Under the pieces are notes generated by a model that was given only the letters and a program-made list of their open reading frames with translations, had not been told where the DNA came from and did not search any database. This document shows positions 44,045 through 53,527 of a DNA stretch of 64,000 bases, in pieces (the first letter of the stretch is position 1; each line of letters starts with the position of its first letter). Origin of the DNA: Clostridia bacterium (GTDB taxonomy: Bacteria > Bacillota > Clostridia > Christensenellales > Aristaeellaceae); NCBI GenBank assembly GCA_017547285.1, contig JAFYQB010000148.1:1-64000 (forward strand), in the 5' to 3' direction. The position numbers and the translations under genes were made by a program.

Positions 44045-45082
44045 ATGAAAAAAATCCTGTCTGTTCTGCTCCTGCTGGTGCTGCTTCTGCCCGCTTATGC
44101 GCTGGCAGATGAAGTAGTCAATGTATTCAACTGGGAGGACTACATTGATGAAGCTGTTCTGGAACAGTTTACTGCCGAAACCGGCATTAAGGTCAACTAC
44201 ATGAACTTCACTACTGTAGAAGATATGATCGTTCAGGTGGAAGCCAACCCCGGCGCATTCGATCTGTGCTTCCCCTCTGATTACATCATCGAACGCATGA
44301 TCAAGAAGGACATGCTGGCTGAAATCAACTTTGACAATGTTCCCAACGCCAACCAGACCATCCCCTACCTGCAGAATCCTGCCTACGATCCTGATAACAA
44401 GTACTCTGTTCCCTACCTGTGGGGCACCGTTGGCATTTTGTATAACACCACCAAGGTGGATGACCCGGTAACCAGCTGGGACATCCTGTGGAACCCCAAG
44501 TATGCCAGCAACGTCTTCATGCTTGATTCCATCCGCGACTCGATGGGCATCACCCTTAAGCATCTGGGTTTCTCCCTGAACACCCATGATATTCCTTCCA
44601 TCATGGCTGCCAAGCAGAAGCTGATTGAGCAGAAGCAGAGCGGCATCGTAAAGGCTTATCAGGTGGATGAAACCAAGGACAAGATGGTTGCTGGCGAAGC
44701 TGCTCTGGCCGTGGTATGGTCCGGTGATGCGCAGTATGCCATCGACCTGAACGCTGATCTGGCTTATGCCGTGCCCGAAGAAGGCTCCAACGTGTGGGTG
44801 GATGGCATGGTCATTCCCAAGGATGCTAAGAACAAGGAAAACGCTGAAAAGCTGATCGACTTCCTGTGCCGTCCTGAGATCGCCAAGGCCAACTGCGAAT
44901 ATGTTCGCTATGCCTGCCCCAACGCTGGCGCTATTGAGCTGATGGGTGAAGTTTATACCAGCAATCCCGTTCAGAATGCGCCCGAAGAGCTGCTCAATAA
45001 ATGCGAATTCTTCCACGATATCGAACCCGCTTTCCTCAGCATCTACGAGGCTATGTGGATGGAAGTTAAAAACACCAAATAA
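44045..45082 (+). CDS. potD: Spermidine/putrescine substrate-binding protein
   Basis: This 345-residue binding protein has a signal peptide (MKKILSVLLLLVLLLPAYALA, cleavage after ALA) and the PotD blocks VFNWEDYIDEAVLEQF, FDLCFPSDYIIERM, VPYLWGTVGILYN and the late AVVWSGDAQYA. It delivers polyamines to PotBC at the cell surface. No lipobox cysteine is present at the cleavage site, which is unusual for a Gram-positive binding protein. AAGGAGG lies before ATG 44045. It is the last gene of the operon. Confidence 0.95.
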   Translation: MKKILSVLLLLVLLLPAYALADEVVNVFNWEDYIDEAVLEQFTAETGIKVNYMNFTTVEDMIVQVEANPGAFDLCFPSDYIIERMIKKDMLAEINFDNVPNANQTIPYLQNPAYDPDNKYSVPYLWGTVGILYNTTKVDDPVTSWDILWNPKYASNVFMLDSIRDSMGITLKHLGFSLNTHDIPSIMAAKQKLIEQKQSGIVKAYQVDETKDKMVAGEAALAVVWSGDAQYAIDLNADLAYAVPEEGSNVWVDGMVIPKDAKNKENAEKLIDFLCRPEIAKANCEYVRYACPNAGAIELMGEVYTSNPVQNAPEELLNKCEFFHDIEPAFLSIYEAMWMEVKNTK

Positions 45083-45097
45083 CACAAGCAAAGTCTC

Positions 45098-45139
45098 AAA
45101 AACGGTCATATGCCGCCCAACTGGCATATGACCGTTTTT
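45098..45139. terminator. Terminator of the pot operon
   Basis: A perfect 17-bp stem (45098-45114 with 45123-45139) ends in TTTTT, with AAAAA on the left arm, so it may work both ways. Confidence 0.95.
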
Positions 45140-45142
45140 GAC

Positions 45143-45188
45143 AAAAAAGATCTTCCGCTGTATTTTTCATCAGCAGAAGATCTTTTTT
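45143..45188 (-). terminator. Terminator of the DUF853 gene
   Basis: AAAAAAGATCTTC (45143-45155) pairs with GAAGATCTTTTTT (45176-45188), with an inner CTG/CAG; on the minus strand TTTTTT follows the stem. Confidence 0.85.
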
Positions 45189-45201
45189 CTTTAGAAGCCT
45201 T

Positions 45202-47076
45202 TTACTTTTTCTTGCCGGTCAAAGTCCCCAGCAGTCCGCGTGTAAGAGAACTGGTAATCGTACGGGTAGCCGTCGAAATCGCTGTATTTTTGATTCGTCC
45301 AAGCACGCTATCGTTTCTGCGAGCACGTTCAGCGCGTTCCTCGCGCAGCTCATCCGAGCGCTGGCGACGAGCTGCTGCCTGACGTTCCTTTTCGGCTTTT
45401 GCAGCAGCTTTCGCAGCCTTTTCCTGCTCAGCAGCCATCTTCCGGGTCTCTTTCTCGTCCACAGCAGGTTGCGTAGGCTGATACTGACCGCTGGCAGGAT
45501 CGAAGGTCATGCTCATCATCTGCTGCTTATAGGTGCCGGTGACAGGATCATACACAAGCACCATCTGCTGTACAGGTTGTACAGGTGCAGCAGTTATTAC
45601 CGGGGCAGGAGCAGCTTGCTGTACAGCAGGCATGGTTTCCAACTGTTTCTGCACATATGTACCGGTAGCAGGATCAAATACCATGAATCCCTGAGGTGCA
45701 GCAACAGGACGAGAGGTCGTTTCCACCACAGGCTGGGGCATTACTGACTGCATCACAGGAAGAGCAGGCTGCACGGGTGCAGCGGTTTCCTGCATGGCAG
45801 CTACCAGATATTCATAGGCGCTTTCGCGGTCGATCATTTCATCATACACACCATAGTAGGGGCTGGTTTCGATGAAGGTTTTACGAAGCTCGGGCCCGAT
45901 AGCGCCAATGTAGCTCTGCGGGGGCAGAATGGTGGCACGGGAGACCACGCCAGGCGCACCGTTTTCATCCAGGAAGGAAATGAGAGCCTCGCCAGTCTTG
46001 AGTTGAGTGATGGCTTCTTCAGTATCAAACTCAGGATTAGCGCGGAAAGTCTGAGCAGCCACCTTCACAGCCTTCTGATCCAGAGGCGTGTATGCACGGA
46101 GCGCATGCTGCACACGGTTACCCAGCTGGCCAAGAACGTTCATGGGGACATCACATGGATTCTGGGTAATGAAATACACGCCAACGCCCTTGCTTCGGAT
46201 CAAACGAACAACCTGCTCAATCTTGTCCATCAGCTGCCTGGAGCAATCATCAAACAGCAGGTGCGCTTCGTCAAAGAAGAAGACCATACGGGGCTTATCC
46301 AGATCGCCCGCTTCAGGCAGCATCTCATACAGCTCGCTCATCATCCACAGCATAAAGGTGGAGTACATCAGCGGGCTCATAAACAGCTTGTCGCAGGCAA
46401 GAATGTTGATGAAGCCACGGCCTTCCTCATCCAGCTGCATCCAGTCAGAAATCTTGAGCGCGGGTTCGCCAAAAAACTTATCGCCGCCCTGATCCTCCAG
46501 AACAGCAATTGCACGCTGAATGGCGCCAATAGAGGCCTTGCTCACATTGCCGTAGTTCAGCGTATACTGACTGGCGTTCTCACCCACATAGGCCAGCATC
46601 GCCTTGATATCCTTGAGGTCCACCAACAGCATGCCCTCATCATCCGCCACACGGAAGAGAATGTTCAGTACGCCGGTCTGGGTCTCATTCAGACTGAGCA
46701 TGCGCGAGAGCAGCATGGGGCCCATTTCGCTCACTGTGGTGCGCACAGGATGACCCTGCTCGCCGTACACATCCCAGAACATGGTGGGATAGCTGTCGTG
46801 GCGGAAACTGGAAACACCGGTCTGCATCAGGCGTTCGGTAATCTTATCGCTCTGTTCGCCCGGCTTGACCATGCCGCTCAGGTCGCCCTTGATATCGCCC
46901 AGAAAGACGGGCACGCCCATATCGGAGAAGCCCTCTGCCATCACCTTGAGAGTAACAGTCTTGCCTGTACCGGTCGCACCTGCGATCAAGCCATGGCGAT
47001 TGGCCATCTGAGGCAAAAGCATGGCGGGCTGATAATTTGCGCCTGTGCCCACCCAGATTTTGCTATCATAAAACAT
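45202..47076 (-). CDS. DUF853 / HerA-like ATPase with repeat-bearing C-terminal extension
   Basis: This 624-residue protein has an N-terminal HerA/FtsK-type ATPase (about residues 1-420) with Walker [11 protein letters not shown], Walker [16 protein letters not shown] and a late FITQNP sensor. This is the YjgR (DUF853) family, whose biological role is unsettled. The C-terminal 170 residues are unusual: Pro/Gln-rich sequence with three units like FDPATGTY (near residues 465, 505, 523), then a Lys/Glu/Ala-rich helix and a basic tail ending TGKKK. AAGGAGG is eight bases before ATG 47076. Confidence 0.9.
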   Translation of the reverse strand: MFYDSKIWVGTGANYQPAMLLPQMANRHGLIAGATGTGKTVTLKVMAEGFSDMGVPVFLGDIKGDLSGMVKPGEQSDKITERLMQTGVSSFRHDSYPTMFWDVYGEQGHPVRTTVSEMGPMLLSRMLSLNETQTGVLNILFRVADDEGMLLVDLKDIKAMLAYVGENASQYTLNYGNVSKASIGAIQRAIAVLEDQGGDKFFGEPALKISDWMQLDEEGRGFINILACDKLFMSPLMYSTFMLWMMSELYEMLPEAGDLDKPRMVFFFDEAHLLFDDCSRQLMDKIEQVVRLIRSKGVGVYFITQNPCDVPMNVLGQLGNRVQHALRAYTPLDQKAVKVAAQTFRANPEFDTEEAITQLKTGEALISFLDENGAPGVVSRATILPPQSYIGAIGPELRKTFIETSPYYGVYDEMIDRESAYEYLVAAMQETAAPVQPALPVMQSVMPQPVVETTSRPVAAPQGFMVFDPATGTYVQKQLETMPAVQQAAPAPVITAAPVQPVQQMVLVYDPVTGTYKQQMMSMTFDPASGQYQPTQPAVDEKETRKMAAEQEKAAKAAAKAEKERQAAARRQRSDELREERAERARRNDSVLGRIKNTAISTATRTITSSLTRGLLGTLTGKKK

Positions 47077-47106
47077 ATGTTTTTCCTCCTTTATGAATGT
47101 TATCTT

Positions 47107-47136
47107 ATTTTACAACGTTTGACAGTCTTTCGTCAA
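47107..47136 (-). promoter_or_regulatory. Promoter of the DUF853 gene
   Basis: Minus strand TTGACG (47136-47131), 18 bases and TAAAAT (47112-47107). The -35 box overlaps the end of the neighbouring deacylase gene. Confidence 0.65.
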
Positions 47137-47648
47137 TCGTTTTCGGACAGATGGATACAAACCGGATCAATTCCCATGGCAGGAATCACCTTCTGCCAGA
47201 AAACTTCTTGCTCAAAGATCAGCGTAGCGCTGTTATCGCACGGATGAAAAGCGATTCGCGGCGTACTGCATACAGCCTTGTCGTAGGCTAGTCTGATGGT
47301 ATGCTCCTGATCAAACAACAGCCCCAGCGGGCTTACGCTACCGCTGGTCAGATGCATCTTCTCCTCCATCGTTTCAACCGGCCCAAAGCTCAGCCGAGAG
47401 GAGCCAAGCATCTTACTCACCACTGAGGTACGAAATGGCGTCAGTGGCCGCAGAAGCAACAGAAAATAGTTGGTTTTGCGGTCGTTGCACAGGAAAATAT
47501 TGCGGCAGATGGTTACATCTTCCGTGATAAAAGGCATACGTAGGCATTCGTCAATGCTGGCAGCGCGTTCGTGTTCGTGGTATTCATAAGGGATGGCTTG
47601 CTCATCCAGAAAAGCAAGCACTTCCCTGCGTGTACTCAGTAGTTCCAT
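47133..47648 (-). CDS. Prolyl-tRNA deacylase-like (YbaK/ProX-type) protein
   Basis: This 171-residue protein matches the YbaK/ProXp-ala editing domain: FLDEQAIPYEYHEHERAAS, CRNIFLCNDRKTNYFLLLL with the conserved Lys, and LTSGSVSPLGLLFD at the binding loop. It would clear Ala from mischarged tRNA-Pro. In-frame ATGs at 47669 and 47657 sit on or before the AAAGGA element; ATG 47648 is nine bases after it and is used. It is a free-standing editing protein upstream of the DUF853 gene. Confidence 0.9.
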   Translation of the reverse strand: MELLSTRREVLAFLDEQAIPYEYHEHERAASIDECLRMPFITEDVTICRNIFLCNDRKTNYFLLLLRPLTPFRTSVVSKMLGSSRLSFGPVETMEEKMHLTSGSVSPLGLLFDQEHTIRLAYDKAVCSTPRIAFHPCDNSATLIFEQEVFWQKVIPAMGIDPVCIHLSEND

Positions 47649-47724
47649 TTTGTACATTCCTTTCGGCATTTGTAAGCATTATACCGCAAAGTTGAACGAA
47701 TGTATAGCCTAACGGCATTTTGCA

Positions 47725-47733
47725 TGATATAAT
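47725..47733 (+). promoter_or_regulatory. Extended -10 promoter of tex
   Basis: TGATATAAT (47725-47733), 35 bases before the start codon. No good -35 box is visible. Confidence 0.6.
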
Positions 47734-47767
47734 TAACTTTGTGTTTTTGACAGAAAGGATGTATGGA

Positions 47768-49924
47768 ATGAACATTGTAGAAATTCTGTGCAGGGAATTT
47801 AGTCTCAAAATCGCTCAGTGCGAAAACGTGCTTCGGCTGATTGATGAAGGCAATACCATCCCCTTCATCGCCCGCTACCGCAAGGAACAGACGGGATCGC
47901 TGGATGATCAGGTACTGCGTGAGATTTATGAGCGGTTGCAGTATCTTCGCAATCTGGACAAGCGGCGCGAAGAAATTGAAAAGGCTCTCACCGAGCAGGG
48001 CAATCTGACGGAAGAAATCAGCGAAAAGCTGGCCGCCGCTGCCACTATGACGGAATTGGAGGACATCTACCGTCCCTTCCGCCCCAAGCGCCGTACCCGT
48101 GCTACCATGGCCAAGGAGAAAGGTCTGGAACCGCTCGCCCTGACGCTGATGATGCAGAACGTAAAATCCGGTACAGCCGAAGATCTTGCATTGCCTTACA
48201 TTAACGCCGAAAAAGGCGTAAACGATGTACAGGAGGCTTTACAGGGCGCGCGCGATATTCTGAGCGAACAGATGAGCGACGATGCAGACGTGCGTAAGAA
48301 TCTGCGTTCTCTGGTGATGCGCACGGGTCTGTTGGAAAGCCGCAAGGCCAAGGATGAAGACAGCGTATACAGCATGTATTACGAGTTCTCGCAGGAGGTG
48401 CGCAGTATTCCCGCCCACCGCGTGCTGGCCATCAACCGCGGCGAACGCGAAGAATTTTTGAAGGCGGATGTACGTGTGAGCGACGAAGCATGTATCGCCG
48501 TGCTGGAAAAGGCCTTTGTGCGTGAAGGCAGCGTAACCACTGAACAGGTGCGTATGACTGCCGCCGACGCCTGGGAACGCCTGCTCAAACCCAGTATCGA
48601 ACGTGAAATCCGCAGCGATCTGACCGACCGCGCCAATGAGAGCGCTATTCAGGTATTTGGCAAAAACCTGCATCAGTTGCTGATGGCACCGCCTGTCAAG
48701 GGACGTGTAACCCTTGGCGTTGACCCGGGTTTTCGCACAGGCTGCAAACTGGCTGTGGTTGATGAAAACGGCAAGGTGCTCGCGACTGGCGTAGGTCACT
48801 TTACCCTGCCCGGTCAGGAAGCTGCCAAGGCGCGCGCACGCATGGAAATTCTTGAAATGTGCCGCAAGCACGGCGTGACCGCCATTGCCATTGGCAACGG
48901 AACCGCCTCTCGCGAGGCCGAACAGTTCATCGCCTCACTGCTGCCCGAACTGCCGCAGGGCACTGCATACATGATTGTGAGTGAAGCAGGTGCGTCCGTG
49001 TACTCCGCCAGCAAACTCGCAGCAGAAGAGTTCCCCCAGTTCGACGTATCTCTGCGCAGTGCAGTCAGCATCGCCCGACGAATGCAGGACCCGCTGGCCG
49101 AGCTGGTCAAAATCGATCCCAAAGCCATCGGCGTGGGTCAGTATCAGCACGATCTGAAGGAAAAGGAACTGGAAGCCACTCTGGATGGTGTGGTGGAAGG
49201 CTGCGTAAACAGCGTGGGCGTGGAAGTCAGCACCGCCTCCCCTTCTTTGCTTTCGCATGTGGCCGGCATCGGCCCTGCACTTGCCAAAAACATCGTGGCA
49301 TACCGTGAAGAAAACGGCATCACCAGCCGTGCGCAGCTCAAAAAAGTGCCCAAGCTGGGACCCAAGGCTTTTGAACAGTGCGCCGGTTTCCTGCGCGTAC
49401 GCGACAGCAAAAACGCACTGGACACAACTGCTGTCCACCCCGAAAGCTACGATATCGCCAAGGCTTTGCTGGAAACGCTGGGTTATCAGCTCAGCGATAT
49501 CAAAAACCGCAAGCTTGACGATCTGCAGAAACGTGCCGAGGAGCGTGGTCTGAAAGCCCTTGCCAAAGAACTGGATGCCGGCGAACCGACCCTGGCCGAT
49601 ATTATCCGTGAGCTTCAAAAGCCTGGACGGGATCCCCGCGATGATCTGCCGAAGCCCATTTTACGCACAGACGTGCTGGATATCAAGGATCTTGCACCAG
49701 GTATGGAGCTGATGGGTACTGTGCGCAACGTCATCGACTTTGGCGCTTTTGTGGATATCGGCGTTCATCAGGACGGTCTTGTGCACATCAGCCGCATGAG
49801 CACACGATTCATCAAGCATCCGGCAGAAGTGGTCAAGGTTGGCGATGTGGTGAAGGTATGGGTGGTGGATGTAGATGTCAAAAAGCAGCGCATCAGCCTG
49901 ACCATGCTGCAGCCCAAACAGTAA
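47768..49924 (+). CDS. tex: Tex family RNA-binding transcription accessory protein
   Basis: This 718-residue protein has the Tex layout: N-terminal helical region with NTIPFIARYRKEQTGSLDD, a YqgF-like RNase H fold (GVDPGFRTGCKLAVVDENGK), helix-hairpin-helix motifs (VAGIGPALAKNIVAYREENG), and a C-terminal S1 domain (MGTVRNVIDFGAFVDIGVHQDG). It acts on RNA and transcription complexes in the cytoplasm. Three in-frame ATGs occur; 47768 is eight bases after AAAGGA. It is a single-gene unit. Confidence 0.96.
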   Translation: MNIVEILCREFSLKIAQCENVLRLIDEGNTIPFIARYRKEQTGSLDDQVLREIYERLQYLRNLDKRREEIEKALTEQGNLTEEISEKLAAAATMTELEDIYRPFRPKRRTRATMAKEKGLEPLALTLMMQNVKSGTAEDLALPYINAEKGVNDVQEALQGARDILSEQMSDDADVRKNLRSLVMRTGLLESRKAKDEDSVYSMYYEFSQEVRSIPAHRVLAINRGEREEFLKADVRVSDEACIAVLEKAFVREGSVTTEQVRMTAADAWERLLKPSIEREIRSDLTDRANESAIQVFGKNLHQLLMAPPVKGRVTLGVDPGFRTGCKLAVVDENGKVLATGVGHFTLPGQEAAKARARMEILEMCRKHGVTAIAIGNGTASREAEQFIASLLPELPQGTAYMIVSEAGASVYSASKLAAEEFPQFDVSLRSAVSIARRMQDPLAELVKIDPKAIGVGQYQHDLKEKELEATLDGVVEGCVNSVGVEVSTASPSLLSHVAGIGPALAKNIVAYREENGITSRAQLKKVPKLGPKAFEQCAGFLRVRDSKNALDTTAVHPESYDIAKALLETLGYQLSDIKNRKLDDLQKRAEERGLKALAKELDAGEPTLADIIRELQKPGRDPRDDLPKPILRTDVLDIKDLAPGMELMGTVRNVIDFGAFVDIGVHQDGLVHISRMSTRFIKHPAEVVKVGDVVKVWVVDVDVKKQRISLTMLQPKQ

Positions 49925-49956
49925 ATGTTTTTCCAATGTTTTTTGCTTCTCTGCTA

Positions 49957-49984
49957 TTGACACCCGGAGAAACTCAGATAAAAT
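49957..49984 (+). promoter_or_regulatory. Promoter of the lysine-riboswitch operon
   Basis: TTGACA (49957-49962), 16 bases and TAAAAT (49979-49984); transcription would begin just before the aptamer at about 49991. Confidence 0.75.
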
Positions 49985-49990
49985 AGACTA

Positions 49991-50162
49991 CGAAATAGAG
50001 GCGCGGCCGCCAAGAGTAGCCTGCGGTAGTCCATCACCGGACGATGACCGTTTGCGAAAGGGAAAGCCGCCGAAATGACTGGCCGGGTGATACGGTCAGG
50101 AGTTGGTTGAAGGAAGAATATTCCTTCGACTGTCACGGCAAATGCTGTGGAGCGCTATTCGG
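49991..50162 (+). promoter_or_regulatory. Lysine riboswitch aptamer
   Basis: The conserved L-box elements occur in order: AGAGGCGCGG near 49998, AAGAGTAGCC near 50012, GGGAAAGCCGCCGAAAT near 50060, TCGACTGTCAC near 50126 and GTGGAGCGCTATT ending at about 50159. P1 can form between CGAAATAG (49991-49998) and CTATTCGG (50155-50162). A terminator lies 20 bases downstream. The transporter behind it is thus predicted to be made when lysine is scarce. Confidence 0.92.
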
Positions 50163-50182
50163 CTTTTCTGATGAATCATTGA

Positions 50183-50216
50183 AGCAGCGATGGCGCTATG
50201 CCGTAGCTGCTTTTCT
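50183..50216 (+). terminator. Lysine riboswitch terminator
   Basis: AGCAGC (50183-50188) pairs with GCTGCT (50206-50211), with an inner GGC/GCC, followed by TTTCTGTT. It ends 32 bases before the first gene of the operon. Confidence 0.8.
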
Positions 50217-50247
50217 GTTATCAAAGAATATTTGGGAGGAAACCACA

Positions 50248-51054
50248 ATGAAGAGAATGCTTGCTATGATCCTGACCGCCATGATGCTCCTGTCCTGTGC
50301 ATCTGCCATCGCAGAAGGTACTTTCCGTGTTGGCATGGAGTGCAACTATGCGCCCTTTAACTGGACTCAGGCCGAACCCAGCGAATATACAGTAGCTATT
50401 GAAGGCGGCGGCGGATATGCCGACGGCTACGACGTACAGATTGCCCGGAAGATCGCCGAGGGTCTGGACAAGGAGCTTGTGATCGTCAAAACCGAATGGG
50501 AGGGTCTTCCCATGGGAGTGATGAGCGGCGCTTTTGACGCCATCATTGCTGGCATGAGCCCCACTGCTGAACGCAAGTTCACCCTTGACTTCTCCGATTC
50601 CTACTACACCAGCCAGCTGGTGGTGGTGGTCAGGAAGGACGGCTCCTTCGCAAATGCGAAGTCCCTGGCCGATCTGGGCGGCGCTTACATCACCGGTCAG
50701 CTCAACACCTTCCATTATAGCGTGATCGATCAGATTCCCGATGTGAAGCAGGCCATGGCCATGGAAACCTTCCCCGCTATGATCGTCGCCCTGCGCAGCG
50801 GTGCGATTGACGGCTATGTAGCTGAAGAACCTGGCGCCGTAGCAGATACCACCGCCAATCCTGACCTGACCTACATTAAGTTTGACGAAGGTATGGGCTT
50901 CAACGCCTCTGAGGAAGATACTTCCATCGCAGTAGGTCTGGCCAAGGGAAGCGACCTGACCGCTTCCATCAACGCCATTTTGGCTGAGCTGGATGAAGAA
51001 ATCCGCTTGCAGATGATGCTGGACGCTACCGCCCGTCAGCCGCTCAACCAGTAA
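50248..51054 (+). CDS. Amino-acid ABC transporter substrate-binding protein, probably for lysine
   Basis: This 268-residue protein has a signal peptide (MKRMLAMILTAMMLLSCASA) and a periplasmic-binding-protein type II fold, with FRVGMECNYAPFNW, GYADGYDVQIARKIAEGL and GVMSGAFDAIIAGMSPT. The sequence LLSC might be a lipobox, but its -2 residue is atypical, so it may instead be cleaved after ASA. Position directly behind a lysine riboswitch indicates lysine as substrate; the sequence alone would allow other cationic amino acids. GGGAGGAA precedes ATG 50248. Confidence 0.92.
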   Translation: MKRMLAMILTAMMLLSCASAIAEGTFRVGMECNYAPFNWTQAEPSEYTVAIEGGGGYADGYDVQIARKIAEGLDKELVIVKTEWEGLPMGVMSGAFDAIIAGMSPTAERKFTLDFSDSYYTSQLVVVVRKDGSFANAKSLADLGGAYITGQLNTFHYSVIDQIPDVKQAMAMETFPAMIVALRSGAIDGYVAEEPGAVADTTANPDLTYIKFDEGMGFNASEEDTSIAVGLAKGSDLTASINAILAELDEEIRLQMMLDATARQPLNQ

Positions 51055-51063
51055 GCTTTCCAC

Positions 51064-51092
51064 ACGCGCCGCTTGAAAACGGCGCGTTCCTT
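51064..51092 (+). terminator. Hairpin between binding-protein and permease genes
   Basis: ACGCGCCG (51064-51071) pairs perfectly with CGGCGCGT (51080-51087), followed by TCCTTCT. It may stabilise or partly terminate the message so that binding protein exceeds permease. Confidence 0.55.
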
Positions 51093-51128
51093 CTGTCCGT
51101 CCTCTATCTTGTGTAAGGAGTAATCCGC

Positions 51129-51920
51129 ATGTCTGAACTTCCTTCCTCCTTTTTTGGCTGGGTCGGCTTTATTCTGGAAAAGTACGGTTCGCTGTTTCTG
51201 CGCGGCACCGGCATTACGCTGGCCGTAGCCATTACCGGCACGGTACTAGGCTTTGTGCTGGGTCTGCTGGTGGCTATTCTACGCACCATTCCGATTCCAG
51301 CCCGCGCAAAGTGGTATCAAAAGATTCCCGTTAAAACGCTGTACGGCATTCTTGGCGTATACATCGAGGTATTCCGCGGAACGCCCATGATTGTACAGGC
51401 AATGGTCATCTATTACGGCGGCATGCAGATGGGTATGCGCCTGCCAGTGCTGACCGCCGCCATCATGATCGTTTCCATCAATACCGGCGCATATATGGCC
51501 GAAATCATTCGCGGTGGCATCATCAGCGTGGATAAGGGACAAAAAGAGGCTGCACATGCACTGGGCATGACTCACTGGCAAAGTATGGTGCATGTGGTGC
51601 TGCCTCAGGCAGTGCGCAATATCATGCCCTCCATCGGCAACGAGTTTGTGGTCAACATCAAGGACTCCAGCGTGCTCAACGTAATCTCCGTCAATGAACT
51701 GTTCTTCATGAGTAAATCCGCAGCCGGTACATATCTGCGTTATTTTGAAGTCTTCTTTATTACCGCATGCATCTACCTGATTCTGACATTCTCTGTCACC
51801 CGCCTGCTGCGCGTTCTGGAACGAAAGATGGATGGTAAAACCAATTATGTGATCTACGGTTCCCAGAGTGATTCCAAGGCCAGCATCGTCATTCAGAAAG
51901 AAGGTATTCCCAATGACTGA
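51129..51920 (+). CDS. Amino-acid ABC transporter permease, probably for lysine
   Basis: This 263-residue HisM-type permease has five to six hydrophobic helices. Its conserved blocks are [35 protein letters not shown] and the ATPase contact loop [22 protein letters not shown]. The C-terminal 30 residues ([16 protein letters not shown] onward) extend past the usual end. AAGGAG precedes ATG 51129. It overlaps the ATPase gene by eight bases. Confidence 0.94.
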   Translation: MSELPSSFFGWVGFILEKYGSLFLRGTGITLAVAITGTVLGFVLGLLVAILRTIPIPARAKWYQKIPVKTLYGILGVYIEVFRGTPMIVQAMVIYYGGMQMGMRLPVLTAAIMIVSINTGAYMAEIIRGGIISVDKGQKEAAHALGMTHWQSMVHVVLPQAVRNIMPSIGNEFVVNIKDSSVLNVISVNELFFMSKSAAGTYLRYFEVFFITACIYLILTFSVTRLLRVLERKMDGKTNYVIYGSQSDSKASIVIQKEGIPND

Positions 51921-52656
51921 CCGCTCCCCCGTTCTAAGCATTGAACACCTGCAAAAGCATTTTGGTGATCATGTGGTGCTGCGCGATATCTCCTTTGACG
52001 TGCATCAGGGCGACGTTGTCAGCATTATCGGCCCCAGCGGCAGCGGCAAAAGCACGCTTCTGCGCTGCATCAACTTTCTTGAGCAGCCTACCGGCGGTAC
52101 GATCCGTTTTCACGGCAAAAACGCCGAAACCGAATGGTCAAGCGCGCAATATCACGCCAGAGTGGGCATGGTGTTTCAGAGCTTTAATCTGTTTTCCAAT
52201 ATGAGTGTGCTGGAAAACTGTGTGTCCGGCCAGATGAAGGTGCTCAAGCGCAGCCGCAAGGAAGCCGAACAAAAGGCGCTGTTTTATCTGGAAAAAGTGG
52301 GTATGTCGCCTTACCGCAGTGCTCGTCCTGCCCAGCTTTCGGGTGGGCAGAAACAGCGCGTTGCCATTGCCCGCGCCTTGGCCATGGACCCCGAAGTGCT
52401 GCTCTTTGACGAGCCTACCAGCGCGCTTGATCCTGAAATGGTAGGCGAAGTCCTCGCTGTTATGCGCGAATTGGCAGCCAGCGGTCTGACCATGCTGGTG
52501 GTAACACATGAGATGGCCTTTGCCCGTGATGTGAGCAAACGCGTGATCTTCATGGATGAAGGTCTGATTGCCGAGGAGAGTGCTCCTCAGCAGTTGTTCA
52601 CTAGCCCTGCCCAGCCTCGTACACGCGAATTCCTGAGCCGCATTCTAGACAAATAA
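51913..52656 (+). CDS. Amino-acid ABC transporter ATP-binding protein, probably for lysine
   Basis: This 247-residue GlnQ-type ATPase has Walker [10 protein letters not shown] (residues 40-48), [15 protein letters not shown], Walker [15 protein letters not shown] and the switch His in VVTHEMAFA. The frame is open from 51868, but ATG 51913 with AAGAAGG upstream and the overlapped permease stop gives the normal N-terminus. It ends the riboswitch-controlled operon. Confidence 0.95.
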   Translation: MTDRSPVLSIEHLQKHFGDHVVLRDISFDVHQGDVVSIIGPSGSGKSTLLRCINFLEQPTGGTIRFHGKNAETEWSSAQYHARVGMVFQSFNLFSNMSVLENCVSGQMKVLKRSRKEAEQKALFYLEKVGMSPYRSARPAQLSGGQKQRVAIARALAMDPEVLLFDEPTSALDPEMVGEVLAVMRELAASGLTMLVVTHEMAFARDVSKRVIFMDEGLIAEESAPQQLFTSPAQPRTREFLSRILDK

Positions 52657-52661
52657 ACAGC

Positions 52662-52696
52662 AAACCCGACAGCGTTGAAAAGCTGCCGGGTTTTGT
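52662..52696 (+). terminator. Terminator of the lysine transporter operon
   Basis: AAACCCG-A-CAGC (52662-52673) pairs with GCTG-C-CGGGTTT (52682-52693), with one internal mismatch, followed by TG-TTT. Confidence 0.82.
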
Positions 52697-53494
52697 TTAG
52701 AAGCCGTTCATAAGTGTTTGAAGCGTGTATCCATTCAGTAGCTTCAGGATAATCAGAAAAATCAGATGCAAGGGATACAGGCCGTATCCAAGCCATTTGG
52801 GCATGCGCAAATGCGTATGAGTGGTGCAGGCGATCAAAGGCAGAGCGAGCCATATCATGCCCTGCAATCTAAAAAAGGATCCAAGCACTGTTCCAAGTTC
52901 TCCCAATTTGGAAAAAGCCAGATCAATGCCTAAAAAGCTGCGCACAACCGAGCTGGTAGAACCCCAAAACAGCGAATACGCCAGAAATGCTGCGCATAGA
53001 CCGGAGCGCCTTTCACGCGCAAGGTACAGCACAATGATAAAGGCCACACCTTTCCAGCCATAATCCACCTTCAAATAGCTCAGCGCAAAAAAACATAGTG
53101 CGGGAACCCAGAAGGCACTTCCGTATCTGTTTACACGTATACCTTGAATGGCTACAAGCGCAATCAGCAGTGTAAACAGAATGTTCATATTCGCCCAGGT
53201 GTGATTCAAAGCCATCATATACAGAGGCTGAGATACAACAGCCATCACCAGTAGACGAAGTCCATAGCGCAGCGGTGATCTTGTTTTTACACTGCCAACA
53301 ACCAGGCACCATGCATACAACGGAAAAGCCATGCGACCGATGATCCTCAACTCGGGAATTTTCGGCAAAAGCGTTGCACCCAGATGATCGATCAACATTA
53401 ATGCTAGAGCAAGCAGTTTAAGAAAAGCTGTATCAGGATTGCCGCCTATCTTTTCGGTCGAAACAGGTAATTCCCGGCTATCCGGTCTTATCAT
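52697..53494 (-). CDS. TraX family membrane protein
   Basis: This 265-residue integral membrane protein has about eight helices and the TraX family start FLKLLALALMLIDHLGATLLP followed by RIIGRMAFPLYAWCLVVG. TraX of the F plasmid acetylates pilin, but chromosomal homologues in Firmicutes have unknown, probably acyltransfer-like, functions. No conjugation genes are present. AGAAGAATG precedes the start with a weak Shine-Dalgarno (GGGGGAGAGAAG). It is a single-gene unit with an extended -10 promoter. Confidence 0.88.
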   Translation of the reverse strand: MIRPDSRELPVSTEKIGGNPDTAFLKLLALALMLIDHLGATLLPKIPELRIIGRMAFPLYAWCLVVGSVKTRSPLRYGLRLLVMAVVSQPLYMMALNHTWANMNILFTLLIALVAIQGIRVNRYGSAFWVPALCFFALSYLKVDYGWKGVAFIIVLYLARERRSGLCAAFLAYSLFWGSTSSVVRSFLGIDLAFSKLGELGTVLGSFFRLQGMIWLALPLIACTTHTHLRMPKWLGYGLYPLHLIFLIILKLLNGYTLQTLMNGF

Positions 53495-53518
53495 TCTTCT
53501 CTCCCCCTTTTCGTTTGC

Positions 53519-53527
53519 ATTATAGCA
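53519..53527 (-). promoter_or_regulatory. Extended -10 promoter of the TraX-like gene
   Basis: TGCTATAAT on the minus strand (53527-53519), about 27 bases from the start codon; -35 TGTTAA is weak. Confidence 0.6.

Noticed and set aside
52697-53494. Conjugation locus because of the TraX-like gene
   Set aside because: Chromosomal TraX homologues are common in Firmicutes, and no pilin, relaxase or type IV secretion gene is nearby.
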